Shown piece by piece: positions 55,587 through 64,000 of a stretch of 64,000 bases of DNA. How positions within the stretch are numbered: the first letter of the stretch is position 1; every line of letters begins with the position of its first letter. The DNA comes from Caprella mutica (lineage: Eukaryota > Arthropoda > Malacostraca > Amphipoda > Caprellidae). The notes under the pieces were generated by a model, which saw only the letters and a program-made list of their open reading frames with translations, ran no database searches and was not told where the DNA came from. The position numbers and the translations under genes were made by a program. The stretch spans positions 62,001-126,000 of the forward strand of contig CANNZV010001139.1 in the NCBI GenBank assembly GCA_947561585.1, in the 5' to 3' direction.

Positions 55587-58500
55587 ATGTTACAACACAC
55601 TCCACCAACCAAAAGAAGACCGGTGACCCCTCTCAACGAACTAGAGGACAGGTATGATGGCGCGCTACATATCATGAGAGATATATTAGCACTCAACCCC
55701 ACTTTCATTGAAGATGCTGATAAACTGAGAAGCCTGATTAGTCAAACAAAGGCGCAGTGGGGCCTTTATCATACAGCTGCAGCATTACTGACACAGAAAT
55801 ACAACAGCATTGCTTCCTCAAGAGAGGCGCATGGAACGATGGAGGAGAGAGAGGTGTACTCAGACGTTAGGAGGTTCATCGATCTGGCTAACTGTTCTCT
55901 TCGGGGAATGCACGAGGAGGAAATTTCAAATATAGACTCTATCAGCGTGATTCCTGAGAGTACCCACACCATTTCCTTCCCTTCAACAGCTCCAACTGAG
56001 ATGTGCGAGTCGAGAGAAATTCAAGTGAGGCCCATAGAGAGATCTTCATGGGTGAATAATGGTTTGGAACAACTTTCTGCAATGAGCATTCGCGAGCTTC
56101 CTGACAGCTTGAGCATCAGCGCTCCTCTCTCCACCGCGTCACCTCCTATGAGTATCAGTGCTCCTCTCTCCACCGCTGCGCCTCCTATCAGTATGAGTAT
56201 CAGTGCTCCTCTCTCCACCGCTGCGCCTCCTATCAGTATGAGTATCAGTGCTCCTCTCTCCACCGCTGCGCCTCCTATCAGTATGAGTATCAGTGCTCCT
56301 CTCTCCACCGCGTCACCTCCTATGAGTATCAGTGCTCCTCTCTCCACTGCTGTGCCTCCTATCAGTATGAGTATCAGTGCTCCTCTCTCCACTGCTGTGC
56401 CTCCTATCAGTATGAGTATCAGTGCTCCTCTCTCCACTGCTGTGCCTTCTATCAGTATGAGTATCAGTGCTCCTCTCTCCACTGGTGTGCCTCCTATCAG
56501 TATGAGTATCAGTGCTCCTCTCTCCACCACTGTGCCTCCATACAGCTTGAGTATCAGTGCTCCTCTCTCCACCACTGTGCCTCCTTACAGCTTGAGTAAT
56601 AGTGATCTTCTCTCCACCGCTGCACCTCCTTACAGCTTGAGTAACAGTGATCTTCTCTCCACCGCTGCACCTCCTTACAGCTTGAGTAACAGTGATCTTC
56701 TCTCCACCGCTGCACCTCCTTACAACTTGAGTACCAGTACTCCTCTCTACAACCCCGTGCCTCATAACAACGCGAGTGGAAACGCTACCCTCTACAACCC
56801 CGTGCCTCATAACAACGCGAGTGGAAACGCTACCCTCTACAACCCCGTGCCTCATAACAACGCGAGTGGAAACGCTACCCTCTACAACCCCGTGCCTCAT
56901 AACAACGCGAGTGGAAACGCTACCCTCTACAACCCCGTGCCTCATAACAACGTGAATGGCAATGTTCCCCTCTACAACCCTGTTCCTCCTCACAACGTGA
57001 GTGGTAATGTCCCCCTCTACAACCCTGTTCCTCCTCACAACGTGAGTGGTAATGTCCCCCTCTACAACCCTGTTCCTCCTCACAACGTGAGTGGTAATGT
57101 CCCCCTCTACAACCCTGTTCCTCCTCACAACGTGAATGGTAATGTCCCCCTCTACAACCCTGTGCCTCCTCATAACGTGAGTGGTAATGTCCCTCTCTAC
57201 AACCCTGTGCCTCCTTACAACGTGAGTGGTAATGGTAATGTCCCCCTCTACAACCCTGTGGCCCCCCTCAATGCGAGTGCTGGTAATGTACCTTTCTACA
57301 ACCCTGTGGCCCCCCTCAACGCGAGTGCTGGTAATGTACCTTTCTACAATTCTGTGACCCCTCGCAGCCTGAGTGGCAATGCTCCCTTCTATAACCCTGT
57401 GTCCTCTCACAACATGAGCAGTAGTGTCCCTCTCTCCACCTCCGTGCCGCCTCACGGTTTCAGTAATGGTATTCCTCTCGAATTCAGTGCACCTCCTCAA
57501 TATGGTTTGAGTGGCACTATGCAAGCCGTTGGCATGCCTCCTCCTGTTAGTGCTCCTTATAGCCTAGGTTATCCCAACGGATCTCCTGTACACATGGATG
57601 GTGCAACAGCACATCTAATCAGACAAGAATTATTCAAGCCAAATATGAGCCCTTACGACGGCGACCCACGCAAGTTTCGATCGTGGATTATGCTCCTCGA
57701 AAATCAAATGCGGAGTGTACCTTTAGCTGCCCTTGATGTTATTTCTATACTGCTTGCTAACACAACAGGAGAACCTAATAGAGTAATTCAAGATTACCTA
57801 TCAGCTGGGGTCGCGTCACCCGATGCAACCCTTCAGAAAGTTTGGCATTACCTGCATAAAGAGTTTGGATCTCCAGTTAAAGTCTGTTATTCAATCCAGA
57901 AGAAATTATCGGATTCTCCAACAATTCGCCCTCCTCAAATTAACGATAAGTTGAAAGACTTGATACATTTGTGCCATTTGATCGAAACGAATATGCCGTT
58001 TGACCAGGAGCTTCAAATCTTCCACATGAATGCTGGACAAAGGCAGGTGTGGACAAAACTCCCCGATTGGCTCCAGAGAAAATGGAGAGCGTATGGATGC
58101 AGGTATGGAACAAAGAACATGGGTACCCTTCCACCATTTAGACAACTGGTAGAATTCATGCAAACTAATCTGGATGAAATGTTGAACCCGTACTTTGAAG
58201 TACAACAAGTCAATAGAGAAGTGAAAAGAACTCTATCAACTCATGTCACGATCAGTCCGAAGAAACGTGACACTAATAATAATGACACTTCTATTAAATG
58301 TATCTTCCATAACCAGTTCGGTCACTCTCTACTCAACTGTAATTCATTTAAAAGACTGAATTACGACGAGAAACGAGGTTTCGCGTTTCAAAAGAGACTA
58401 TGCTACAGGTGTCTCGGAAACCACTTGTCTAGCGATTGTGATAACAAGACTGTGTGTCCTAAGTGTAAGAGAAATCACGTCTTCTTGATGCACTTTGATC

Positions 58501-58688
58501 TACCCAATGACAATCGGCAGATTGATGATCAAAATCAATCTGATCCCAATTGTGAATTATCAAACAAGGCTTTGTGCAGCGTAGTTTGTGGCACTCCTCG
58601 TAGAGCATTCAGCTGCTCAAAGACTATTTTGTGTGAAGTCCATCACGAATCCCTTCCCAAGAAGCCTCTTACGTATCTGAGAGTGTAA
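55587..58688 (+). CDS. BEL/Pao Gag, 1033 aa, with two large tandem-repeat regions
   Basis: The ATG at 55587 opens an uninterrupted frame. Residues 1-120 are a helical N-terminal region (KLRSLISQTKAQWGLY). Residues about 174-383 consist of some 14 units of a 15-residue repeat (SISAPLSTAAPPISM). Residues 385-610 hold about 15 units of another (LYNPVPHNNASGNAT). Residues about 675-830 match the conserved Gag domain of BEL/Pao elements (LIRQELFKPNMSPYDGDPRKFRSW, LHKEFGSP). Zinc-binding knuckles follow at about 905-965 (CIFHNQFGHSLLNC; C-x2-C-x3-H-x4-C; C-x2-C-x3-H-x4-H) for RNA packaging. Pao-type Gag is normally about half as long; the excess is the repeat. The frame ends at TAA 58686-58688, just inside what should be the protease. 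Confidence 0.92.
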   Translation: MLQHTPPTKRRPVTPLNELEDRYDGALHIMRDILALNPTFIEDADKLRSLISQTKAQWGLYHTAAALLTQKYNSIASSREAHGTMEEREVYSDVRRFIDLANCSLRGMHEEEISNIDSISVIPESTHTISFPSTAPTEMCESREIQVRPIERSSWVNNGLEQLSAMSIRELPDSLSISAPLSTASPPMSISAPLSTAAPPISMSISAPLSTAAPPISMSISAPLSTAAPPISMSISAPLSTASPPMSISAPLSTAVPPISMSISAPLSTAVPPISMSISAPLSTAVPSISMSISAPLSTGVPPISMSISAPLSTTVPPYSLSISAPLSTTVPPYSLSNSDLLSTAAPPYSLSNSDLLSTAAPPYSLSNSDLLSTAAPPYNLSTSTPLYNPVPHNNASGNATLYNPVPHNNASGNATLYNPVPHNNASGNATLYNPVPHNNASGNATLYNPVPHNNVNGNVPLYNPVPPHNVSGNVPLYNPVPPHNVSGNVPLYNPVPPHNVSGNVPLYNPVPPHNVNGNVPLYNPVPPHNVSGNVPLYNPVPPYNVSGNGNVPLYNPVAPLNASAGNVPFYNPVAPLNASAGNVPFYNSVTPRSLSGNAPFYNPVSSHNMSSSVPLSTSVPPHGFSNGIPLEFSAPPQYGLSGTMQAVGMPPPVSAPYSLGYPNGSPVHMDGATAHLIRQELFKPNMSPYDGDPRKFRSWIMLLENQMRSVPLAALDVISILLANTTGEPNRVIQDYLSAGVASPDATLQKVWHYLHKEFGSPVKVCYSIQKKLSDSPTIRPPQINDKLKDLIHLCHLIETNMPFDQELQIFHMNAGQRQVWTKLPDWLQRKWRAYGCRYGTKNMGTLPPFRQLVEFMQTNLDEMLNPYFEVQQVNREVKRTLSTHVTISPKKRDTNNNDTSIKCIFHNQFGHSLLNCNSFKRLNYDEKRGFAFQKRLCYRCLGNHLSSDCDNKTVCPKCKRNHVFLMHFDLPNDNRQIDDQNQSDPNCELSNKALCSVVCGTPRRAFSCSKTILCEVHHESLPKKPLTYLRV
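56109..57420 (+). repeat. Coding minisatellites in BEL gag (45-bp units, two types)
   Basis: Block 1 (56109-56735) has 45-bp and some 33-bp units reading SISAPLSTxxPP(ISM). Block 2 (56740-57420) has 42-45 bp units reading LYNPVPxHNxSGN. All unit lengths are multiples of 3, so the frame is kept, unlike the 17-bp LTR and 20-bp leader repeats. Long minus-strand frames over this stretch are shadows. Confidence 0.9.
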
Positions 58689-59185
58689 TCGAAAAGCTTC
58701 AGCTCTCGGGAGTGGAAACGAGTTACATTCTGAGTACTATGGAATCCTTCAAGTCCGAACACAGAGCTCTCCTCATTGATGGTCTTTGGATACGCGGGAT
58801 TAACAAAGATGAATATTTTTCTCTACCACAATTATACTCTAGCAAATTCATCCCCGGATCTATCTATGAAGTTGGTACTCCTGCCGTAATTAATTCAATT
58901 CCCCACCTATCTCACTTTGCCAGTAAATTTGTTGAACTTGACCCAGATTGCGAACCATTATTGTTATTGGGAAGAGATTGTGGCAACCTCATTAGGAGTG
59001 TGTACATGGGTTCTCATTCTCCATTTGTATGCGAAACCCCTCTTGGCTATTCCCTTATTGGCTCTCCCTGCCCAGATGATAAAGCCAATAAGCATAAAGT
59101 TAAAACTACTTTGCGAACAGAGTCCATGAACATTTCTGTGCAAAGCCTAGTTTTCCAAGGATCGACCTCTCCTTCAAAAAGATTT
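58640..59185 (+). pseudogene. BEL protease region, catalytic motif missing, out of frame
   Basis: After the gag frame stops, protease-like sequence continues in the +2 frame from about 58650: ASYVSESVIEKLQL, LSTM, RALLIDGLWIRG, LLLGRDCGNLIR, ETPLGYSLIGSPC. In BEL elements a retroviral-type aspartic protease follows the zinc knuckles with an active-site Asp-Asp/Ser motif (usually LDDQSN) just before the 'S-x-V-S' segment. That motif is absent, and gag-type sequence (CEVHHES) abuts the post-catalytic part, as if a small deletion had removed the motif and changed the frame. A second shift near 59180 (T-run) leads into the RT frame. This copy cannot mature its own polyprotein. Confidence 0.7.
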
Positions 59186-60300
59186 TTCATGAATCTGACG
59201 ACGACGACTCACCTGGACTTTCACGTGATGATCAAAAATTTTTGGACATTGTGGACAACACGATTCATGTGAACGAAACGGGACACATTACGATTAGTCT
59301 TCCGTTCAAGAATGATAATGTCCACATGCCGAGCAACAAGACCGCAGTATACTATCGTACAAAAAGCACCTTGTTTAAGATGTTGAAAGAACCGGATAAA
59401 TTGAGACAGTGTATTGAAGCCATGGACAAGGACCTAGCTTCAGGTCATGTCGAGCCCGTACCTCAAGAAGAGTTGGTACAAATAAAGCCTGGACGAACAT
59501 GGTGGCTTCCCATTTTTGCAGTCACACACCTCAAGAAAAAGAAACACAGACTCGTGTTTGACAGCTCTGCCCAGTATCGCGGTGTTAGCCTGAATAAAGC
59601 TCTTCTTCAGGGACCAGATCACAACAACAGGTTGAGAGGAGTCTTGATGAGGTTCAGAATTGGTACGATTGCATTCGGTGGGGATATTCAGTCCATGTTC
59701 TATAACTTCCATCTCCCCGAAGAAGACAAAGACTTCCTCAGATTTTTCTGGTTCTCAGGAAACAATCCCGAAAACGAATTGATTCAGTACCGAGGTTGTG
59801 TCCACTTATTTGGAAATAGAGCAAGTCCTGCTATAGCTCACGCAGGTCTCCACTTTACTACTCTTCATCCACTGGCACAGCATTACCATGAGGCGGTTAA
59901 ATACATCAAGGAAAACATCTATGTTGATGATTTATTGGCAGCTTGTAGTTCGGAGCAAGAAGCCATTGAGAACCTCGAAAATATTCGCGATATCTTCAAT
60001 AGGTATCATATCAGATTCTGCAAAATTATTTCAAACAAGCCAGAAGTAATGGATCATTTCGATGAATCTGAGCGTGCTATCGTGGAGACTGCTGTCGATA
60101 TCGGTGAACCAAGCCTTCATAGAGCGTTGGGCGTAGCCTGGAAGACTGACAAGGACTTATTGATCATGAAATCTGATCCATCGAAGAAACCTCTTACAAG
60201 AAGAGGAATGCTCTCCTTGACGAACAGCATTTATGACCCGCTGGGTATGGTGGGTCCTGTTGTCCTCAAAAGTAAAATAATTCAACGAGCAGCATTTTAG
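59182..60300 (+). pseudogene. BEL reverse transcriptase domain
   Basis: The frame enters near 59182 after the frameshift. Motifs in order: LPFKNDNVHMPSNK, TWWLPIFAVTH, RLVFDSSAQYRGVSLNKALLQGPD, FGGDIQSMFYNFHLPEED, RFFWF, GNRASPAIAHAGLH, IYVDDLL (YVDD at 59920-59931), and RRGMLSLTNSIYDPLGMVGP. These are the signature RT blocks of BEL/Pao. It ends at an in-frame TAG (60298-60300); the same frame continues directly behind it into RNase H, so the TAG is a nonsense mutation inside pol rather than a gene end. Confidence 0.88.
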
Positions 60301-62538
60301 AAAGACAACCGTAAATCGGTGTATGACTGGGACGATATCCTGTCAGAATGCTTTGCTTCAGAGTGGCAGAACTGGATAAACTCTCTTACCGCTTTGAGGA
60401 ACATTTCCCTTCCCCGTAGTAATGTAACAGAAGGATTCGGTCACATAATTAGTTACGAGCTTCACACTTTTGTAGATGCTTCGGAAGACGCCATTAGTGC
60501 CGTCGTTTATCTAAGGATCGTAAATGACAACAAAAGAATCCACGTATCATATGTGATAATTGCATCAAAACTTGTTCCAAAAGCTTGCACTTCTATGCCT
60601 AGGAGCGAGCTCTGCGCAGCCTTGCTGGGTTCCAAACTATTCAGGGAAGTCAAAAGTGAATTGAAGGTACCATTTTCTGATTTTTTCATGTATAGCGACA
60701 GTAAAGTGGTGCTTTCTTATCTACTCAACTCAGAAAAAAGGTTCTCAAAATATGTTACACATAGGGTTACTTCTATTCTAAAACTAACTAGTGTATCACA
60801 ATGGTCCTACATTAATACCATGTTAAACCCAGCAGATATCTCATGCCGTCCCCACACACCTAATGAGTTGGCAAAATCCGTTTGGTTCTGTGGTCCAAGC
60901 TTCTTGTGGGAAACGAGAGACAATTGGAGGCACCCTAGTCTAGAAATCTGTGACGAGCTCCCGGAAGTCATGGTGGAAAAGACTACCATGATATTAGAAC
61001 AGCGATGTTTATCTCCTCTTGCCGTGGTGTTCGATAACGTGGGCACGTTCACAAAAGCTATCAGAGTCGTATTATCAGTCTTCCGCTTCTGTGGTTACGT
61101 TTCAAATAAAGCCGCGAAACCATCTACGCCTGACAGATTCACTGCGACGAAAGAGGATGCAATGAAGCATCTTGTACGAGCTGCGCAGAGTACCTCTTAT
61201 AGCAACCTTATTGATGCTCTTCTTTGCAAACCACAGTCGGACAAGTTGTCAATCAGTAGACTCGCCTCACTCGATCCTTTTGTCGATGGTGAGGGACTGC
61301 TGCGGGTTGGAGGGAGGTTGAAGGACTCTTCCTTACCATTTGGTATGAAACATCCAATTCTACTTGATAAGGACCACCCTTTATCTTCGCTAGTCATCAA
61401 ACACTATCATTCCTCTACGCAGCATCAAGGACGTCACCTGACTCTAGGAGCCATCAGGACTGCCGGATTCTTTATAGAGAAGTGTTCAAAGATGATCAGA
61501 GGAATATTTGATAAGTGCGTATCGTGTAAAAAGCTTAGAGGTAGGGCTACTGAACAAATGATGGCTCCTTTACCCTTTGCCCGTATGGAAGAGATAGCTC
61601 CCTTCCATCATTCAGGATTGGACGTTTTCGGTCCATTCATCATAACCGATGGAAGACCAACACGTACAACTAAAGGGTCAAAGAAAATATGGGGTTTAAT
61701 CTTGACATGCATGGCGTCACGCGCTATACACATTGAACCCCTACACGGCATTGATACTCCTAGCTTGAGCAATGCCCTCAGAAGGTTCTTCGCCGTCAGA
61801 GGAACCTGCAGCCACATCTACTCTGATAGAGGTACTAACTTCGTTGGGCTTAACAACCAAAACTCAACCTCTTCCATCGATGACATAAAACAGTCGCTGG
61901 ATATGAAGGGAATCACTTGGCACTTCAATCCTCCACACGCGAGCCACTTCGGGGGCTCTTGGGAGCGAAAAATAGGTGCTTTCAGAAGGGTGTTTGAGGG
62001 GAGCATGGCTCAACTAAGCGATAGGATCCTAAGCAGGGATGAGTTTTCAACTCTTCTCTCTGAAGCAATGGCTATCGTAAATGGTACTCCTATGTGGGAG
62101 GTATCTCCCGATCCCAATGATCCCATACCTATATCGCCAGCTATGCTCCTCACACTAAAAAACGCACCACATCCTGCTCCTATTGAGACTTTCACGCCCG
62201 ATGACCTCTCTTCGTATGGTGCCAAACGTTGGCGCAGGATTCAATTCATCGCAGATACCTTCTGGCTTAAATGGAGAACATTTTATTTATCAGATCTTCA
62301 AGAACGGTCTAAGTGGATTCGGAGAAGGCGTAACGTTCATGTGGGGGACGTAGCGTTGCTCTCTAACAAGAATGAGAAGAGGAACTCATGACCTCTAGCC
62401 ATGGTGAAGGAAGTCAAAAAGAGCTCTGATGGGCTTGTAAGATCTGTTACCCTGGAAACCACTCGCGACGGCACTCGCAAGAATTTTCAGCGCCCAATAA
62501 CTGATCTGATCATCCTCATCCCTTCTGAAGAAAAGTGA
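60301..62538 (+). pseudogene. BEL RNase H and integrase domains
   Basis: The frame continues from the RT after the TAG. RNase H: HTFVDASEDAISAVVYL, MPRSELCAALLG and FFMYSDSKVVLSYL give the D-E-D residues. Integrase: the zinc-binding HHCC (HYHSSTQHQGRH, CVSCKK) is followed by the DDE core GLDVFGPF, IYSDRGTNFVG and FGGSWERKIGAFRR. Then comes the C-terminal WRRIQFIADTFWLKWR region and VGDVALL. An in-frame TGA (62389-62391), probably from TGG, interrupts it 49 codons before the natural stop TGA at 62536-62538. All catalytic residues are present. Confidence 0.88.
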
Positions 62539-62688
62539 ACTACTCTGGATTCACTTTGTTTATTTGTCTAATGTGTTTTTATTTTTTATTTTTTGCTAAT
62601 TAGTTTATCTTTTATATAGAAACTTTATATATGTCCAAAGTACAATTATAACCTACTGTATGTTTCGACTTCCGTCGCTGGGGGGGAG
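62539..62688 (+). other. BEL 3' non-coding segment with polypurine tract
   Basis: 150 AT-rich bases end in GCTGGGGGGGAG (62677-62688), the polypurine tract for plus-strand priming, immediately before the TGTG of the 3' LTR. Confidence 0.75.
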
Positions 62689-63873
62689 TGTGCTGGAAAG
62701 CAATTAACGTTGTTCATATTTCATATTTGAATATCTTCCATCCAAAACCATTGGCCCAGTTTTTAGCATTTATGTCTTTACAACTCTTGGTCTGGAGAAC
62801 GGCAACATTGTTGTTGTTTGAACGCGCATACATAGTTCATTAGTTTGATGGAAACTAGTTGAGTAGGGCGCAGAGATTTCGATAGTGCAAAGATCGATTT
62901 TTAACATGTGTGCAATCCTTGCTTTGGCTATGTGCTATCTTTGGCTTTGTGCTATCTTTGGCTTTGTGCTATCTTTGGCTATGTGCTACCTTTGGCTATG
63001 TGCTATCTTTGGCTATGTGCTACCTTTGGCTATGTGCTACCTTTGGCTATGTGCTACCTTTGGCTATGTGCTACCTTTGGCTATGTGCTACCTTTGGCTA
63101 TGTGCTACTTTTGGCTATGTGCTATCTTTGGCTATGTGCTATCTTTGGCTATGTGCTATATTTGGCTATGTGCTATCTTTGGCTATGTGCTATCTTTGGC
63201 TATGTGCTATCTTTGGCTATGTGCTATCTTTGGCTATGTGCTATATTTGGCTATGTGCTATCTTTGGCTATGTGCTATCTTTGGCTATGTGCTATCTTTG
63301 GCTATGTGCTATCTTTGGCTATGTGCTATCTTTGGCTATGTGCTATCTTTGGCTATGTGCTATCTTTGGCTATGTGCTATCTCTGGCTATGTGCTATCTT
63401 TGGCTATGTGCTATCTTTGACTATGTGCTATCTTTGGCTATGTGCTACCTTTTGCTATGTGTTACCTTTTGCTATGTGCTTTCCCTTGTTATGTGCTATC
63501 CCTTGTTATGTGCTATCCCTTGTTATGTGCTATCCCTTGTTATGTGCTATCCCTTGTTATGTGCTATCCCTTGTCATGTACTATCCCTTGTTGTAAATCT
63601 CCTTATATTCCAGAACTAAGATAAATTTACTACATAGTTTTATAATCAAATCATTGTACGCACCTTAAATCTGATTCTATTCTATCTAGACTAAAGCCAA
63701 ACCCACTGTAAGTCTAATGTTATATACGCCACTAGTTCTCGTTATATATGCATTTTATATTGTTCTATAAATTTTATTTCAATGTTACAACTTCTCGTGT
63801 ATCTTTTTACAGAATACAAAATTCACAAACCCAGTCTATCGACGCTGTGTTTAAACCCTAACGTACCAGGACA
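62689..63873 (+). repeat. 3' LTR of the BEL element (1185 bp)
   Basis: The first 232 bases are identical to the 5' LTR. The 17-bp array is shorter (62921-63595, about 40 units). The last 280 bases differ from the 5' LTR at about three positions. It ends GTACCAGGACA, then TAACT. Confidence 0.93.
62921..63595 (+). repeat. 17-bp minisatellite in the 3' LTR (about 40 units)
   Basis: The same units and the same left-to-right change of unit type as in the 5' LTR, but ten units fewer and in a different internal order of variants. Three overlapping plus-strand frames are open again and are not genes. Confidence 0.95.
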
Positions 63874-64000
63874 TAACTTATTATTTTTCTATTATTTCCT
63901 TTTTCTTTAACTATTTAGTAACTTTATAGGCGACTTTATTAATTTTGGTATTTATTATACTTCTTGGTTCTATATAATATGTTTAGATTAGTTAAAATTA
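63874..64000. mobile_element. Right arm of the long palindrome interrupted by the BEL element
   Basis: After the TAACT duplication the sequence is the reverse complement of 53337-53472 with about 10% differences (TATTATTTTTCTA, TAGTAACTTTATAG, ATATGTTTAGATTAGT). It continues beyond the window. Confidence 0.8.

Larger units (their letters stand above)
53813..63873 (+). mobile_element. BEL/Pao LTR retrotransposon, 10.06 kb, gag intact, pol defective
   Basis: Two LTRs beginning TGTGCTGG and ending GTACCAGGACA flank an internal region with gag (zinc knuckles), protease remnant, RT (YVDD), RNase H and integrase. A 5-bp duplication (TAACT) brackets the whole. A polypurine tract (GGGGGGGAG) sits just before the 3' LTR. 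Outside their repeat arrays the LTRs differ by only about three substitutions in some 510 bases, so insertion is recent, yet pol has a deletion, a frameshift and two nonsense codons. Minisatellites occur in the LTRs, the leader and gag. Confidence 0.95.

Noticed and set aside
56313..57524. Minus-strand frame of 403 codons and another of 184 codons over gag.
   Set aside because: Shadow frames of the in-frame coding minisatellites; the plus-strand Gag has domains, the minus strand only repeats (VVERDITTHVV, GGTAVERGALILI).

Overview
This window is eukaryotic, almost certainly from an animal and most likely an arthropod. The intergenic DNA is very AT-rich. One host-type gene has short GT-AG introns. 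The repeat content (a BEL/Pao LTR retrotransposon, CR1-type and I/Jockey-type LINEs, mariner relics, and many small inverted-repeat elements) is typical of insect or crustacean genomes. I cannot name the species. No prokaryotic signals are present.

Layout. 1-953 (minus) is the start of an LTR-retrotransposon gag gene that runs off the left edge; its leader, a candidate primer-binding site and a probable LTR lie at 954-2740. 3.5-5.0 kb holds fold-back elements whose cores are 17-bp satellites. 12580-16490 is a non-LTR retrotransposon with a perfect 13-bp target-site duplication; it codes for a 2A-like peptide, a PHD-type finger, an endonuclease, a reverse transcriptase and a CCHC motif, broken by one stop and four frameshifts. 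18.0-18.9 kb is an inverted-repeat element and 19.1-19.6 kb a mariner relic. 24681-33206 is bounded by perfect 14-bp inverted ends and filled with GTCCCACG-type satellites; a 6-kb CR1 LINE (25373-31380) with intact ORF2 sits inside it. 34.6-36.1 kb and 38.6-40.9 kb hold more inverted-repeat elements, one set nested three deep. 45613-47447 (minus) is the only clear host-like gene: three coding exons with two C2H2 fingers. 48.5-49.5 kb is a further inverted-repeat element. 53813-63873 is a complete BEL/Pao element with 5-bp target-site duplication. It has two LTRs, an intact and very repetitive gag, and a pol broken in four places. It was inserted into the arm of a long palindrome.

Unifying theme. 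At least six apparently different mobile-element families here carry short tandem repeats of about 15-35 bp inside their termini, LTRs, leaders or coding regions. In four of them the arrays sit at both ends in inverted orientation. Two or three families share related repeat words with a GGACAWTT core. The main novelty candidate is this class of satellite-ended elements rather than a conventional gene cluster.

Most of the remaining sequence is AT-rich DNA in which I see no gene. Splicing could hide short exons that cannot be recognised by eye.
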